Shown: positions 53,191 through 62,115 of the stretch, piece by piece
Layout: every line of letters starts with the position of its first letter
Position numbering within the stretch: the stretch's first letter is position 1
Assembly: GCA_051877575.1 (NCBI GenBank)
Contig: JBJEJA010000028.1
Coordinates: 219,810-283,809, forward strand
Direction: 5' to 3'
Length of the DNA: 64,000 bases
From: UBA2882 sp051877575
GTDB lineage: Bacteria > Bacillota > Clostridia > Lachnospirales > Lachnospiraceae
The notes under the pieces: model-generated
Database searches by the model: none
Told to the model about the DNA's origin: nothing
Seen by the model: only the letters and a program-made list of their open reading frames with translations
Position numbers and translations under genes: made by a program

Positions 53191-53457
53191 ATGGATAAAA
53201 GAACAACAGGGATTGTTGCATATATTACCTGGATCGGGTTGCTTATTGCATTTTGTGCAGGTGATAAAGACGGTGCAAAATTCCATTTGAATCAGGCGCT
53301 GGTTATCTTTTTATTCAGTTTGCTTGGCGTAATTCCCTGCATCGGCTGGATTTGGGAAATTTTCATGCTTGTATGCTGGATCATGGGATTGATTGCTGCA
53401 ATCAATGAGGAAGAAAAACCGGTTCCGTTGATTGGTGGAATTAAACTTTTGAAATAA
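53191..53457 (+). CDS. Small membrane protein, DUF4870-like
   Basis: An 88-residue protein with two or three membrane helices (TGIVAYITWIGLLIAFCAG and ALVIFLFSLLGVIPCIGWIW, then a third). The loop DKDGAKFHLNQALVIF matches the typical FHxxQ(A/G)L pattern of DUF4870 proteins. Function is unknown. AGGGAGGAGG precedes the ATG. It stands alone between its own promoter and a terminator. Confidence 0.75.
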   Translation: MDKRTTGIVAYITWIGLLIAFCAGDKDGAKFHLNQALVIFLFSLLGVIPCIGWIWEIFMLVCWIMGLIAAINEEEKPVPLIGGIKLLK

Positions 53458-53483
53458 TACATAGTAAAGAATGTAAAAAAGCA

Positions 53484-53523
53484 GAGAAACCATTCCGATG
53501 GCAATACATTGGAGTGGTTTTCT
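53484..53523 (+). terminator. Terminator of the small membrane protein gene
   Basis: AGAAACCATTCC pairs with GGAGTGGTTTTCT, with one G-T pair, around a 14-base loop. The T-run is short. Confidence 0.65.
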
Positions 53524-53527
53524 TATA

Positions 53528-53556
53528 TTGTGAATATGAAAAATAAATGCTATAAT
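53528..53556 (+). promoter_or_regulatory. Sigma-A promoter of the metH-like gene
   Basis: TTGTGA (53528-53533), 17-base spacer, TATAAT (53551-53556), 47 bases before the ATG. No SAM or cobalamin riboswitch fits in the short leader. Confidence 0.6.
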
Positions 53557-53603
53557 ATTTAACGTATATGTTTTGAAATGAACGACGGAATAGAGGATTG
53601 ATT

Positions 53604-56081
53604 ATGACAAAAGAAGCTTTTCGCAAGCTTTGCAACGAAAAAATCATATATTTGGATGGAGCAACCGGATCGAACCTGATGAAAGCGGGAATGCCTGTGG
53701 GTGTCTGTCCCGAGCAGTGGATTTTGGAGCATGAAGATGCTTTGACTGCATTGCAAAGAGCTTATGTGGAGGCAGGAACGAATATTGTATATGCTCCTAC
53801 TTTTACGGCAAACAGGATCAAGCTGGCAGAATATGATTTGGATGACAGGATACGGGAGATCAATGAAAAGCTTGTAAAACTGTCTAAAAAAGCGGTAGGT
53901 GACAAAGCGTTGGTTGCGGGAGATATCACCATGACCGGTAAACAACTTAAGCCTCTGGGCCCGTTGGAATTTGAGGAACTGGTTGATGTATATAAGGAGC
54001 AGATCCGTTTTCTGGAGGATGCCGGAGCTGATCTTTTGGTCATAGAAACGATGATGAGTTTGCAGGAGACAAGAGCGGCAGCCATTGCTGCAATGGAAGT
54101 CAGCAGTCTTCCTGTTATGGCAACTTTGACTTTTGAAACGGATGGGAGGACCTTGTTCGGATCCGATGCCCGTTCTGCGGCGATTGCACTGACAGCGCTT
54201 CATGTGGATGCGATCGGAGCCAACTGTTCCACCGGACCGGATAAAATGTGTGAAGTGATCCGTGCCATGGCGGAAGTGACGGATCTTCCGTTGATTGCAA
54301 AGCCCAATGCGGGACTTCCTTCTTTGGATGACGAAGGTAAGACGGTATATGATATGGACAGCGATACCTTTGCATCCGAAATGATACAGATTGTGGAGAG
54401 CGGAGCTTCTATTTTGGGAGGGTGCTGCGGCACCGCACCGGAATATATTGAAAAACTGGTGGGAAAGACAAAAGGTCTGAAGGCGGAGCGAAAGTCTTTG
54501 AAGGGAAGACATTTTTTGTGTTCGGAAAGAAAGGCTCTGGAATTTGGTCTGGACGACCGGTTTATGATCGTGGGAGAGCGGATCAATCCTACGGGTAAAA
54601 AGAAACTGCAGGCTGAACTGCGGGAAGGGAAGCTGGATCTGGTGGGACAGTTTGCCAGAGAGCAGGAAGAATGCGGCGCAAAAGTGCTGGATATCAATAT
54701 GGGTATGAGCGGCATAGATGAAAAGGAAATGATGCTGACCGTATTGGAAGAGGTTGCAAACATTACTTCTCTGCCGTTAGCCATTGATTCCAGTCATGTG
54801 GAGGTCATTGAGGCGGCATTGCGGAAATATCCCGGCAGAGCATTGATCAATTCTATTTCTTTTGAAAGCGCCAAAATTGATGCACTGCTTCCGATTGCGA
54901 AAAAGTATGGAGCAATGTTTATCCTGCTTCCGCTTTCGGATGCCGGATTACCGAAAGATCTGGAAGAAAAGAAATCCATCATTCACGAAATATTAGACAG
55001 AGCACTTGCGATGGGAATGACAAAGGATGATATAGTTGTTGACGGGTTGGTTGCAACGGTTGCGGCAAATCCCAGAGCGGCCATAGAAACGCTGGAAACG
55101 ATCCGGTATTGTAAGAAAATGGGACTTGCCACTATCTGTGGATTATCCAATATTTCCTTCGGATTACCCGAGCGAATGAATATCAACAGTGCATTTCTGA
55201 CCATGGCCATACAGTCTGGGCTGACCATGGCAATTGCCAATCCCAATCAGGAAATGCTTGTTCATGCGGCTTTATCCGCAGATCTTCTGATGGCAAAAGA
55301 GGAAAGTGATCTGGCATATATTGAACGGATGAATGCGGTCAAAGAAGCCAGAGAAAACTTTTTAAAAGAAAATCCCAATGCGGTCGTAACGGTATCTGCC
55401 TCTGGCAGTGCAACAAAAGCGAAAGGGGAAGGTGAGGCTGCGGGAGCATCCGGGAATGCGCTGGAGCAGGTGAAAGAAGCCGTCCTGAAGGGTAAGCAGA
55501 GAGACATTCTCTCACTTACCCGTAAAGCAATAGAAGAAAACATTCCGCCACAGGATATTTTAAATGAGGCACTGTTGCCGGCAATCGGAGAAGTGGGAGA
55601 TTTGTTTGATTGTGGAAAGTATTTTCTGCCACAGCTGATTTCCAGCGCGGAGACTATGAAAAAATCCATTGAATATCTGGAACCGCTGCTAAAGGCAGGG
55701 GGAGAGGAAGCTTCCATGCCGACGATTGTTATTGCTACGGTGAAAGGCGATATTCATGATATCGGGAAAAATCTGGTGGCGCTGATGCTGAAAAATCATG
55801 GATTTTCCGTTATCGACCTCGGCAAAGATGTTCCGAGGGAAGAAATCATCCGGGCAGCAAGAGAAAATCACGCCAAGATCATAGCCCTTTCGGCCCTGAT
55901 GACGACCACGATGCAGGAAATGAAAAACGTCATTGACCTTGCCAAACAGGAAGGTTTGGATGCCAAGGTCATGATCGGCGGAGCGGTCATTACTCAGGAA
56001 TATGCTGACGAAATCGGTGCCGACGGTTATTCCAAGGATGCGGCGGATGCGGTAAAATTGGCGCAGAAATTGTGTGATTAA
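53604..56081 (+). CDS. metH: Cobalamin-dependent methionine synthase without reactivation domain
   Basis: An 825-residue modular enzyme that moves the methyl group from methyltetrahydrofolate to homocysteine through B12. The homocysteine domain (1-290) has IIYLDGATGSNLMKAGM and the zinc Cys in GANCSTG and GGCCGTAPEYI. The pterin domain (310-575) has VGERINPTGKKKLQ, LDINMGMSG and DSSHVEVIEAAL. A Gly/Ala/Ser-rich linker lies at about 597-620. The B12 domain (630-825) has the cobalt-ligand motif DIHDIGKNLVALML. The AdoMet reactivation domain of E. coli MetH is absent, as in many clostridia where it is a separate protein, not found in this window. Confidence 0.93.
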   Translation: MTKEAFRKLCNEKIIYLDGATGSNLMKAGMPVGVCPEQWILEHEDALTALQRAYVEAGTNIVYAPTFTANRIKLAEYDLDDRIREINEKLVKLSKKAVGDKALVAGDITMTGKQLKPLGPLEFEELVDVYKEQIRFLEDAGADLLVIETMMSLQETRAAAIAAMEVSSLPVMATLTFETDGRTLFGSDARSAAIALTALHVDAIGANCSTGPDKMCEVIRAMAEVTDLPLIAKPNAGLPSLDDEGKTVYDMDSDTFASEMIQIVESGASILGGCCGTAPEYIEKLVGKTKGLKAERKSLKGRHFLCSERKALEFGLDDRFMIVGERINPTGKKKLQAELREGKLDLVGQFAREQEECGAKVLDINMGMSGIDEKEMMLTVLEEVANITSLPLAIDSSHVEVIEAALRKYPGRALINSISFESAKIDALLPIAKKYGAMFILLPLSDAGLPKDLEEKKSIIHEILDRALAMGMTKDDIVVDGLVATVAANPRAAIETLETIRYCKKMGLATICGLSNISFGLPERMNINSAFLTMAIQSGLTMAIANPNQEMLVHAALSADLLMAKEESDLAYIERMNAVKEARENFLKENPNAVVTVSASGSATKAKGEGEAAGASGNALEQVKEAVLKGKQRDILSLTRKAIEENIPPQDILNEALLPAIGEVGDLFDCGKYFLPQLISSAETMKKSIEYLEPLLKAGGEEASMPTIVIATVKGDIHDIGKNLVALMLKNHGFSVIDLGKDVPREEIIRAARENHAKIIALSALMTTTMQEMKNVIDLAKQEGLDAKVMIGGAVITQEYADEIGADGYSKDAADAVKLAQKLCD

Positions 56082-56114
56082 AACAGTAATACGGAAAGGT
56101 TTAGGTGAAATATA

Positions 56115-57731
56115 ATGATAGGTGCGGACGCAATGGTAAAATGTCTGGAAGCAGAAGGGGTAAAAGTGGTTTTCGGTTATCCCGGTGTTGCTATCTGTCC
56201 GTTTTATAACAGTATCTTAGAGTCGGATATCGAGAGCGTTCTGGTAAGAACAGAACAGAATGCGGCTCATGCGGCAAGCGGTCTGGCAAGAGTAACCGAC
56301 GGAATCGGTGTATGTGCGGTTACCAGCGGTCCCGGTGCTACCAATCTGATCACGGGAATTGCAACGGCATTTGCCGACAGTATTCCGATGATCTGCATTA
56401 CCGGTCAGGTAAACAGCGAACTTCTGGGCAGCGATGTATTTCAGGAAGCGGATATTACCGGTGCGGTGGAATCTTTTGTAAAATACAGTTATCTTGTCAA
56501 AAATGTTGAGGATATTCCGAGGATCTTTAAAGAGGCATTTCATATTGCCACAACAGGGAGAAAAGGACCGGTGCTCATTGATGTGCCGGTTGATGTTCAG
56601 AATGCCCAGATCAGCAGGTTCAAGTATCCGGAAGAGGTATCGTTGCGGACCTATAAGCCTACGGTAAAAGGGCATATCCAGCAGATCAAAAAAGTAATTA
56701 AAGAGCTTGAAAAAGCAAAAAGACCCATTATCTGTGCGGGCGGCGGAGTTTCCTTATCTCAGGCGGGAGATGACCTGATCAGGTTTGCGGAAAAGAATCA
56801 TATTCCGGTTGTTTCGACTATGATGGGCATCGGTGTGATGCCGACGAAACATCCGTTATATTTCGGAATGGTGGGAAATAACGGAAAACCCTATGCCAAC
56901 CGCGCCATGAATGAGGCGGATATGATCATTATGGTGGGAGCAAGGGTGGCGGATCGTGCTATCAGTCAGCCGGATCTGATTGTTGACAATAAAACTTTGG
57001 TACATATCGATGTGGATCCCGCGGAAATCGGTAAAAATGTCGGACCCAATATTCCGTTGGTAGGAGATGCAAAGCATATTTTTGGAGATCTTGAAAAACA
57101 GGAGTTCAGGGGAGATTACAGCGACTGGGTTCAGGTGTTGAACGGATACCGCGAGACGATGGAACCAAGGAGAAAAGAGCATCCCGGTTTTGTGGATCCG
57201 GCAGCTTTCATTACCATGTTGTCCGAAAAAATGGAAGATGATGCCATATATGTGGCGGATGTGGGACAGAATCAGATTTGGTCCTGCGGTTATCACATTG
57301 TAAAAAACGGCAGATTCCTGACCTCCGGAGGTATGGGAACTATGGGATATTCCATTCCGGCGGCTATGGGTGCAAAGTATGCATTAAAGGATAAACAGGT
57401 TGTTGCCGTGTGCGGTGACGGTTCTTTCCAGATGTCCTTTATGGAACTGGCGACCATGAGACAGCATGGCATTCAGAGCAAGATTATCGTATTAAAAAAT
57501 AATTATCTCGGTATGGTAAGGGAATATCAGCATTATACCTACAAGGACAATTATTCCGTAGTGGATCTGTCGGGAAGCCCTGATGTGTCCAAAATAGCGG
57601 AAGCTTATGATATGCCGTTTATCAGACTGGCGGATATGAAGGATGCGGAACGGGCAATCGATGAATTCCTGAATTGCAAACAGGCATGTCTGATGGAATG
57701 TCTGATCGACCCGATGGATTTAGTAAAATAG
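56115..57731 (+). CDS. ilvB: Acetolactate synthase large subunit, copy 2
   Basis: A 538-residue ThDP enzyme, related to but distinct from copy 1 at 19 kb. The catalytic Glu lies in LVRTEQNAAHAASGLARVTDG (about residue 46). The ThDP motif is VCGDGSFQMSFMELATMRQHGIQ with Asn in KNNYLGMVREYQ. FAD-domain text ARVADRAISQPDLIV is present. It is about 20 residues shorter than copy 1. Unlike copy 1 it is followed directly by two small-subunit genes and ilvC, so it is the main anabolic enzyme of this cluster. It starts 33 bases after metH. Confidence 0.9.
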   Translation: MIGADAMVKCLEAEGVKVVFGYPGVAICPFYNSILESDIESVLVRTEQNAAHAASGLARVTDGIGVCAVTSGPGATNLITGIATAFADSIPMICITGQVNSELLGSDVFQEADITGAVESFVKYSYLVKNVEDIPRIFKEAFHIATTGRKGPVLIDVPVDVQNAQISRFKYPEEVSLRTYKPTVKGHIQQIKKVIKELEKAKRPIICAGGGVSLSQAGDDLIRFAEKNHIPVVSTMMGIGVMPTKHPLYFGMVGNNGKPYANRAMNEADMIIMVGARVADRAISQPDLIVDNKTLVHIDVDPAEIGKNVGPNIPLVGDAKHIFGDLEKQEFRGDYSDWVQVLNGYRETMEPRRKEHPGFVDPAAFITMLSEKMEDDAIYVADVGQNQIWSCGYHIVKNGRFLTSGGMGTMGYSIPAAMGAKYALKDKQVVAVCGDGSFQMSFMELATMRQHGIQSKIIVLKNNYLGMVREYQHYTYKDNYSVVDLSGSPDVSKIAEAYDMPFIRLADMKDAERAIDEFLNCKQACLMECLIDPMDLVK

Positions 57732-57745
57732 AGGTGGCATGTGAT

Positions 57746-58231
57746 ATGAAAAAGATATATTCCGTTTTAGTGGAAAACAGATCCGGTGTTTTGGCAAAAG
57801 TAGCCGGGCTGTTCTCAAGAAGATGCTTTAATATTGATTCCCTTGCTGTGGGAGAGACCGATGATTCGGCCGTATCCTGTATGACGATTGTCAGCAGCGG
57901 AAACGAGCGTACCCTTGAGCAGATTGAAAAACAGTTAAATAAAAAGCTGGATGTCATCAAAGTAAAGACTTTTGATGAAGCAAACAGTATCTCCAGAGAA
58001 ATGATGTTGATGAAGGTGAAATATAATAAGAGTAACCGCAGGGATATTATGGAAATCTGCGAGATTATGAAGGCTGAGATTGTGGACATGAGCAAAAGTT
58101 TCATGATCATTCAGATTTGTGCCACACCGGATAAGATCAAGCTTTTGATCGATATGTTTGCTTCCGTCAGTATTGTAGAGGTTGCAAGAACCGGAACCTT
58201 GGCATTGCCCAAATGCAGCGAGAACGAATGA
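57746..58231 (+). CDS. ilvN: Acetolactate synthase small subunit, copy 1
   Basis: A 161-residue regulatory subunit. The ACT domain is clear at residues 1-75 (KKIYSVLVENRSGVLAKVAGLFSRR, then NIDSLAVGET) and a second ACT-like half follows. It brings valine feedback to the large subunit. ATG 57746 is chosen because GAGGTGG lies 8 bases upstream; the frame opens earlier inside ilvB. The C-terminus (ARTGTLALPKCSENE) is typical. A second, different small subunit gene lies 154 bases further on. Confidence 0.93.
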   Translation: MKKIYSVLVENRSGVLAKVAGLFSRRCFNIDSLAVGETDDSAVSCMTIVSSGNERTLEQIEKQLNKKLDVIKVKTFDEANSISREMMLMKVKYNKSNRRDIMEICEIMKAEIVDMSKSFMIIQICATPDKIKLLIDMFASVSIVEVARTGTLALPKCSENE

Positions 58232-58323
58232 TTCACGGAGAGAAGCGAAAGAACGGCTTGTGCGAATAGAAAGCACACATTCCATAACCAAAAGTTATGA
58301 AGAACATAAGAGACGTTCATACG

Positions 58324-58353
58324 TTGACAAAGGAAACGAAATGCTGATAAAAT
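58324..58353 (+). promoter_or_regulatory. Sigma-A promoter before the second small subunit gene
   Basis: TTGACA (58324-58329), 18-base spacer, TAAAAT (58348-58353), 32 bases before the ATG. It allows the second ilvN and ilvC to be expressed apart from ilvB. Confidence 0.65.
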
Positions 58354-58385
58354 AAGGTTCAGCACATGAGAAAGCGGGGAAAAAG

Positions 58386-58886
58386 ATGCAGAAAAAAGTG
58401 TTTCAGTTATTGGTAGATAATACATCCGGTGTATTAAGCCGAATTGCCGGCTTATTCAGTAGGAGAGGTTATAATATTGAGAGTATTACGGCGGGGGTGA
58501 CCGCTGATCCCAGATTTACCCGTATTACGATCGTAACAAGCGGGGATGACGAAATTCTCGATCAGATTGAAAAACAGGTAAGCAAACTGGTAGACGTGAG
58601 GGATATCAAGGTGTTGGAACCGGATTCATCCGTTTACAGAGAGCTGGTTATGATCAAGGTAAAGGTAGGTGCCGATAACAGACAGGCGGTTATAGCCATG
58701 GCGGATATTTTCCGTGCCAAGATTGTTGACGTGGCTACGGACAGTCTGATGGTTGAGATTACCGGTAATCAGAATAAGATTGATGCATTTATCAATCTGC
58801 TGGACGGATATGAAATCCTGGAATTGGCAAGAACCGGTATCACGGGTCTCGGCAGAGGAACGGATAACGTTACATATCTGGAGTAA
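58386..58886 (+). CDS. ilvN: Acetolactate synthase small subunit, copy 2
   Basis: A 166-residue protein of the same family as the gene before it: KVFQLLVDNTSGVLSRIAGLFSRRGYNIESITAGVT at the start (residues 5-40 in shortened form), second half DIFRAKIVDVATDSLMVEITGNQNKIDAF, end LARTGITGLGRG. The GVTADPRFTRITIV stretch is closer to canonical IlvH/IlvN than copy 1. It has its own promoter, which separates it from ilvB copy 2. It may serve both large subunits, since copy 1 of ilvB lacks a linked small subunit; that is inference. Confidence 0.94.
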   Translation: MQKKVFQLLVDNTSGVLSRIAGLFSRRGYNIESITAGVTADPRFTRITIVTSGDDEILDQIEKQVSKLVDVRDIKVLEPDSSVYRELVMIKVKVGADNRQAVIAMADIFRAKIVDVATDSLMVEITGNQNKIDAFINLLDGYEILELARTGITGLGRGTDNVTYLE

Positions 58887-58957
58887 TCAAGGGAATTGGT
58901 TAGCAAATACTAACTTTCTAAGTATATATTAAACAAAGTTTTCAGGAGGAAATAAAA

Positions 58958-59983
58958 ATGTCACAGGAAGCAAAAATTTTTTATCAGCAGGATTGTAATT
59001 TATCTTTATTGGAAGGTAAGACAATCGCAATCATCGGCTACGGCAGCCAGGGACATGCACATGCATTGAACTTAAAGGATTCCGGATGCCATGTTATCAT
59101 CGGTCTTTATGAAGGAAGTAAATCCTGGGCTAAAGCAGAGGCACAGGGATTTGAAGTTTATACCGCAGCAGAAGCTGCTAAAAAAGCGGATATCATCATG
59201 ATCCTGATCAATGATGAAAAACAGGCTGATCTGTATAAAAACGATATTGAGCCCAACCTGGAAGAAGGCAATATGTTAATGTTTGCCCATGGTTTCAATA
59301 TTCATTTCGGCACCATTGTACCGCCTAAATATGTTGATGTTACCATGATCGCACCTAAAGGACCGGGACATACCGTACGTAGTGAATATCAGGCAGGAAA
59401 AGGTGTTCCTTGTCTGGTTGCCGTACATCAGGATGCAACAGGTAAGGCACAGGATATGGCACTGGCATATGCACTGGGTATCGGCGGCGCAAGAGCAGGC
59501 GTTTTGGAAACGACTTTCAGAACAGAGACAGAAACAGACCTTTTCGGTGAGCAGGCAGTTCTTTGCGGCGGCGTTTGTGCATTGATGCAGGCAGGTTTCG
59601 AAACACTGGTAGAAGCAGGCTACGATCCGAGAAACGCATATTTTGAATGTATCCATGAAATGAAACTGATTGTTGATCTGATTTATCAGTCCGGTTTCGC
59701 CGGCATGAGATATTCTATCTCCAATACAGCCGAATACGGTGATTATATTACAGGACCTAAGATCATCACAGAAGATACCAAGAAAGCAATGAAACAGATT
59801 CTTTCCGATATTCAGGATGGTACCTTTGCAAAAGAATTCCTGTTGGATATGTCTCCTGCAGGTCGTCAGGTTCATTTTAAAGCAATGAGAAAACTGGCAA
59901 GCGAGCATCCTTCGGAAGTAATCGGTGAGGAGATCCGTAAATTATATAGCTGGAACGGCGAAGATAAACTGATCAACAACTAA
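58958..59983 (+). CDS. ilvC: Ketol-acid reductoisomerase
   Basis: A 341-residue class I KARI that rearranges and reduces acetolactate for valine and isoleucine synthesis. The dinucleotide motif is IAIIGYGSQGHAHALNL. The cofactor-choice loop reads IGLYEGSKSWAKAE, with Tyr-Glu where NADPH enzymes usually have Arg, so cofactor preference may be shifted. The catalytic region has APKGPGHTVRSEY, TFRTETETDLFGEQAVLCGG and YFECIHEMKLIVDLIYQSG. AGGAGG precedes the ATG, and a strong terminator follows. Codon use points to high expression. Confidence 0.97.
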   Translation: MSQEAKIFYQQDCNLSLLEGKTIAIIGYGSQGHAHALNLKDSGCHVIIGLYEGSKSWAKAEAQGFEVYTAAEAAKKADIIMILINDEKQADLYKNDIEPNLEEGNMLMFAHGFNIHFGTIVPPKYVDVTMIAPKGPGHTVRSEYQAGKGVPCLVAVHQDATGKAQDMALAYALGIGGARAGVLETTFRTETETDLFGEQAVLCGGVCALMQAGFETLVEAGYDPRNAYFECIHEMKLIVDLIYQSGFAGMRYSISNTAEYGDYITGPKIITEDTKKAMKQILSDIQDGTFAKEFLLDMSPAGRQVHFKAMRKLASEHPSEVIGEEIRKLYSWNGEDKLINN

Positions 59984-60030
59984 TCAACAACTGATCAGGT
60001 TGGTTTTGGTTGCGACGGAATAAATAATAG

Positions 60031-60060
60031 AGCCCCGGACTTTTCAAAGCCGGGGCTTTT
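60031..60060 (+). terminator. Terminator of ilvC
   Basis: AGCCCCGG pairs with CCGGGGCT around a 14-base loop; a T-run of four follows. The next gene's -10 region (TGCTATGAT, 60062-60070) begins right behind it. Confidence 0.88.
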
Positions 60061-60121
60061 ATGCTATGATAGAACAATGAATTGTGTTCGGAATTATAAG
60101 TGGAAACAGGAGGAAAAAACA

Positions 60122-61054
60122 GTGATTTACGATAATGTTCTTGATTGTATGGGGCAGACACCGGTAATCCGTTTGAACAGAATGGTGCCTGAGGATGCGG
60201 CGGAAATCCTGGTAAAATTTGAAGGCTTGAATGTAGGTGGTTCTATCAAGACAAGAACAGCATTTTATATGATCAAACAGGCGGAAAAAGAGGGCAGGAT
60301 TAACCGTGATACCATCATTGTCGAGCCGACCAGCGGAAACCAGGGGATCGGGCTGGCATTGGTAGGTGCCGTAAAAGGATATAAGACGGTTATTATTATG
60401 CCGGATTCTGTCAGTGAAGAACGCAGAAAACTGGTCAGACATTACGGAGCGGAAGTGATTGTGGTTCATGATGCGGGGAATATCGGAGATGCCATTGAGG
60501 AGTGCACGCAGATCGCACAGAAAATGGCAGCGGAAAATCCCAACGTATATGTCCCACAGCAGTTTGAAAACCCTGCAAATCCCATGGTACATAAGAGACA
60601 TACCGCTCTGGAAATTTTGGAACAGATTGCGGGACCGGTTGACGGTTTCTGCTCCGGGATCGGAACCGGAGGAACCTTAAGCGGTATCGGGGAGGTGTTA
60701 AAAGCGCACAATCCCGAAATTACCATATGGGCTGTTGAACCGGAGAATGCAGCTATTCTTGCGGGCGGAACCGTAGGCACACATCTGCAGATGGGTATTG
60801 GGGACGGATTGATTCCCAAAAACCTCAATCGGAATATATATGAAGATATTTATGTGGTAAGTGATGAAGAAGCAATCAGGACGGCCAGAGATCTGGCGCG
60901 CAAAGAAGGATTAATGTGCGGAATATCCAGCGGAACCAATGTGGCTGCGGCAATTGCCATGGCAAAGAAACTGGGAAAGGGCAAAACCGTTGTTACAGTT
61001 TTGCCCGATACCGCTGAAAGATATTTTTCTACCCCTCTGTTTGAGGGAGAGTAG
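60122..61054 (+). CDS. PLP-dependent cysteine synthase family protein
   Basis: A 310-residue fold-type II PLP enzyme. The Lys lies in GLNVGGSIKTRTAFYMI, where cysteine synthases usually read SVKDR. The phosphate/substrate loop is VEPTSGNQGIGLAL (Gln for Thr of TSGNTG), and the PLP phosphate loop is GIGTGGTLSGIGEVL. Closing CGISSGTNVAAAIAMAKK is typical. It probably makes cysteine from O-acetylserine and sulfide, but the two changes leave other beta-substitution reactions open. GTG 60122 is chosen because AGGAGG lies 8 bases upstream. Its 3' end overlaps the convergent LysR gene by 26 bases. Serine acetyltransferase is not in the window. Confidence 0.85.
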   Translation: MIYDNVLDCMGQTPVIRLNRMVPEDAAEILVKFEGLNVGGSIKTRTAFYMIKQAEKEGRINRDTIIVEPTSGNQGIGLALVGAVKGYKTVIIMPDSVSEERRKLVRHYGAEVIVVHDAGNIGDAIEECTQIAQKMAAENPNVYVPQQFENPANPMVHKRHTALEILEQIAGPVDGFCSGIGTGGTLSGIGEVLKAHNPEITIWAVEPENAAILAGGTVGTHLQMGIGDGLIPKNLNRNIYEDIYVVSDEEAIRTARDLARKEGLMCGISSGTNVAAAIAMAKKLGKGKTVVTVLPDTAERYFSTPLFEGE

Positions 61055-61946
61055 AGTGGCTGTTAATAAAGTCAATGAATTTTTTCATGGCATCCGACAT
61101 GGGGATATCCTCCCGGTAAGCGAACCCAACTTTTCGTTTCGGAATGGTACGTTTGAAGGTCAGTTCTTTGAACGTACCGTTTTTTATGTCCTTTTCCACA
61201 AAGTCTCTGATGACACAGGCAATGCCCAAGTCGATTTTTGCCAGTTCGATGAGCAGATCCATTGTATTGATCTCCAGAACATTATTCATGGTAATCTGGT
61301 GTGAGGCCAGATAATTATCCACGTATTTGCGGGAAATATTTTCTTTATTCAGCATCATGAAGTTAGCACTTGCTAATAATGAGGTTTTGTTCCCGCCTTC
61401 CCGGATCCGGAGATTTTTCAAATAAGTATCTGTAGCAACAAAAGTATCTTGTATTTCACAGACCGGTTCATAATGCAAGCTATCTGTTGCAGAGGGAATA
61501 CCTACCAGACCGATTTCCGTCACACCGTTTTCAATATCTCTGATGGTTTCCATGGAAGGATGACAGGTAATGGAAATGGTAATATGCGGATTTTCCCTGA
61601 TAAATTCTTTCAGATAGGGGAGCAGGACATATTTGCAGAGCGTGATGCTGACACCGATGGATAAGTGGGAAACCCCGAGTCTGGCAATTTTACGCAGCTG
61701 TTCTTCGCCGCTGTTGATGGATGCGAATGCATTGCGGACCTGTTCGTACAATATTCTGCCTTCTTCAGTCAAGGTTACACCTCTGGAACTGCGGATAAAG
61801 AGTGTTGTTTCCAGATTGTTTTCCAGCTTTGAAATGGCTTTGCTGATAGCAGGCTGGCTGATGTAAAGCTCCTTTGCTGCCAGAGATATATTTTTATTTT
61901 TGGCAACGGTATAAAAAATGTGATATAAGTTCAGATTGTTTTCCAT
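61029..61946 (-). CDS. LysR-type transcriptional regulator
   Basis: A 305-residue LysR protein. The helix-turn-helix lies at residues 4-62 (LYHIFYTVAKNKNISLAAKELYISQPAISKAISKLE in two parts) and the co-inducer domain from about 90 to 295 (HLSIGVSITLCKYVLLPYL). It is divergent from leuCD with 169 bases between the start codons, which suggests control of leuCD; convergence with the cysteine-synthase-like gene is less informative. ATG 61946 is chosen because AAAGGG lies 8 bases upstream, rather than the TTG at 61952. Effector unknown. Confidence 0.93.
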   Translation of the reverse strand: MENNLNLYHIFYTVAKNKNISLAAKELYISQPAISKAISKLENNLETTLFIRSSRGVTLTEEGRILYEQVRNAFASINSGEEQLRKIARLGVSHLSIGVSITLCKYVLLPYLKEFIRENPHITISITCHPSMETIRDIENGVTEIGLVGIPSATDSLHYEPVCEIQDTFVATDTYLKNLRIREGGNKTSLLASANFMMLNKENISRKYVDNYLASHQITMNNVLEINTMDLLIELAKIDLGIACVIRDFVEKDIKNGTFKELTFKRTIPKRKVGFAYREDIPMSDAMKKFIDFINSHSTLPQTEG

Positions 61947-62000
61947 AATCAATACCCTTTCTATGAAATAAAAATATTATGCAACATGCTTTTATCGTAG

Positions 62001-62067
62001 TATGTTTTTATGATATCATAACTGAAAATTATAGTAAACATAAATAATATGTATTTTAATTATGTTT
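62001..62067. promoter_or_regulatory. LysR-type operator candidates between the regulator and leuC
   Basis: TATGTTT (62001-62007), AAACATAA (62036-62043) and TTATGTTT (62060-62067) form inverted pairs; the right pair is a perfect 8-base repeat with a 16-base centre. A palindrome ATGATATCAT lies at 62010-62019. LysR boxes (T-N11-A) and half-sites at -35 are usual in such divergent spacers. Confidence 0.5.
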
Positions 62068-62094
62068 TGACTTATGCTAGTATACATTTAGATT
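62067..62094 (+). promoter_or_regulatory. Probable promoter of leuCD
   Basis: TTGACT (62067-62072), 16-base spacer, TAGATT (62089-62094), 21 bases before the leuC ATG. The -35 box abuts the inverted repeat named above, as expected for an activated promoter. Confidence 0.5.
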
Positions 62095-62115
62095 ATGATG
62101 AAGGAGGACTATGGA

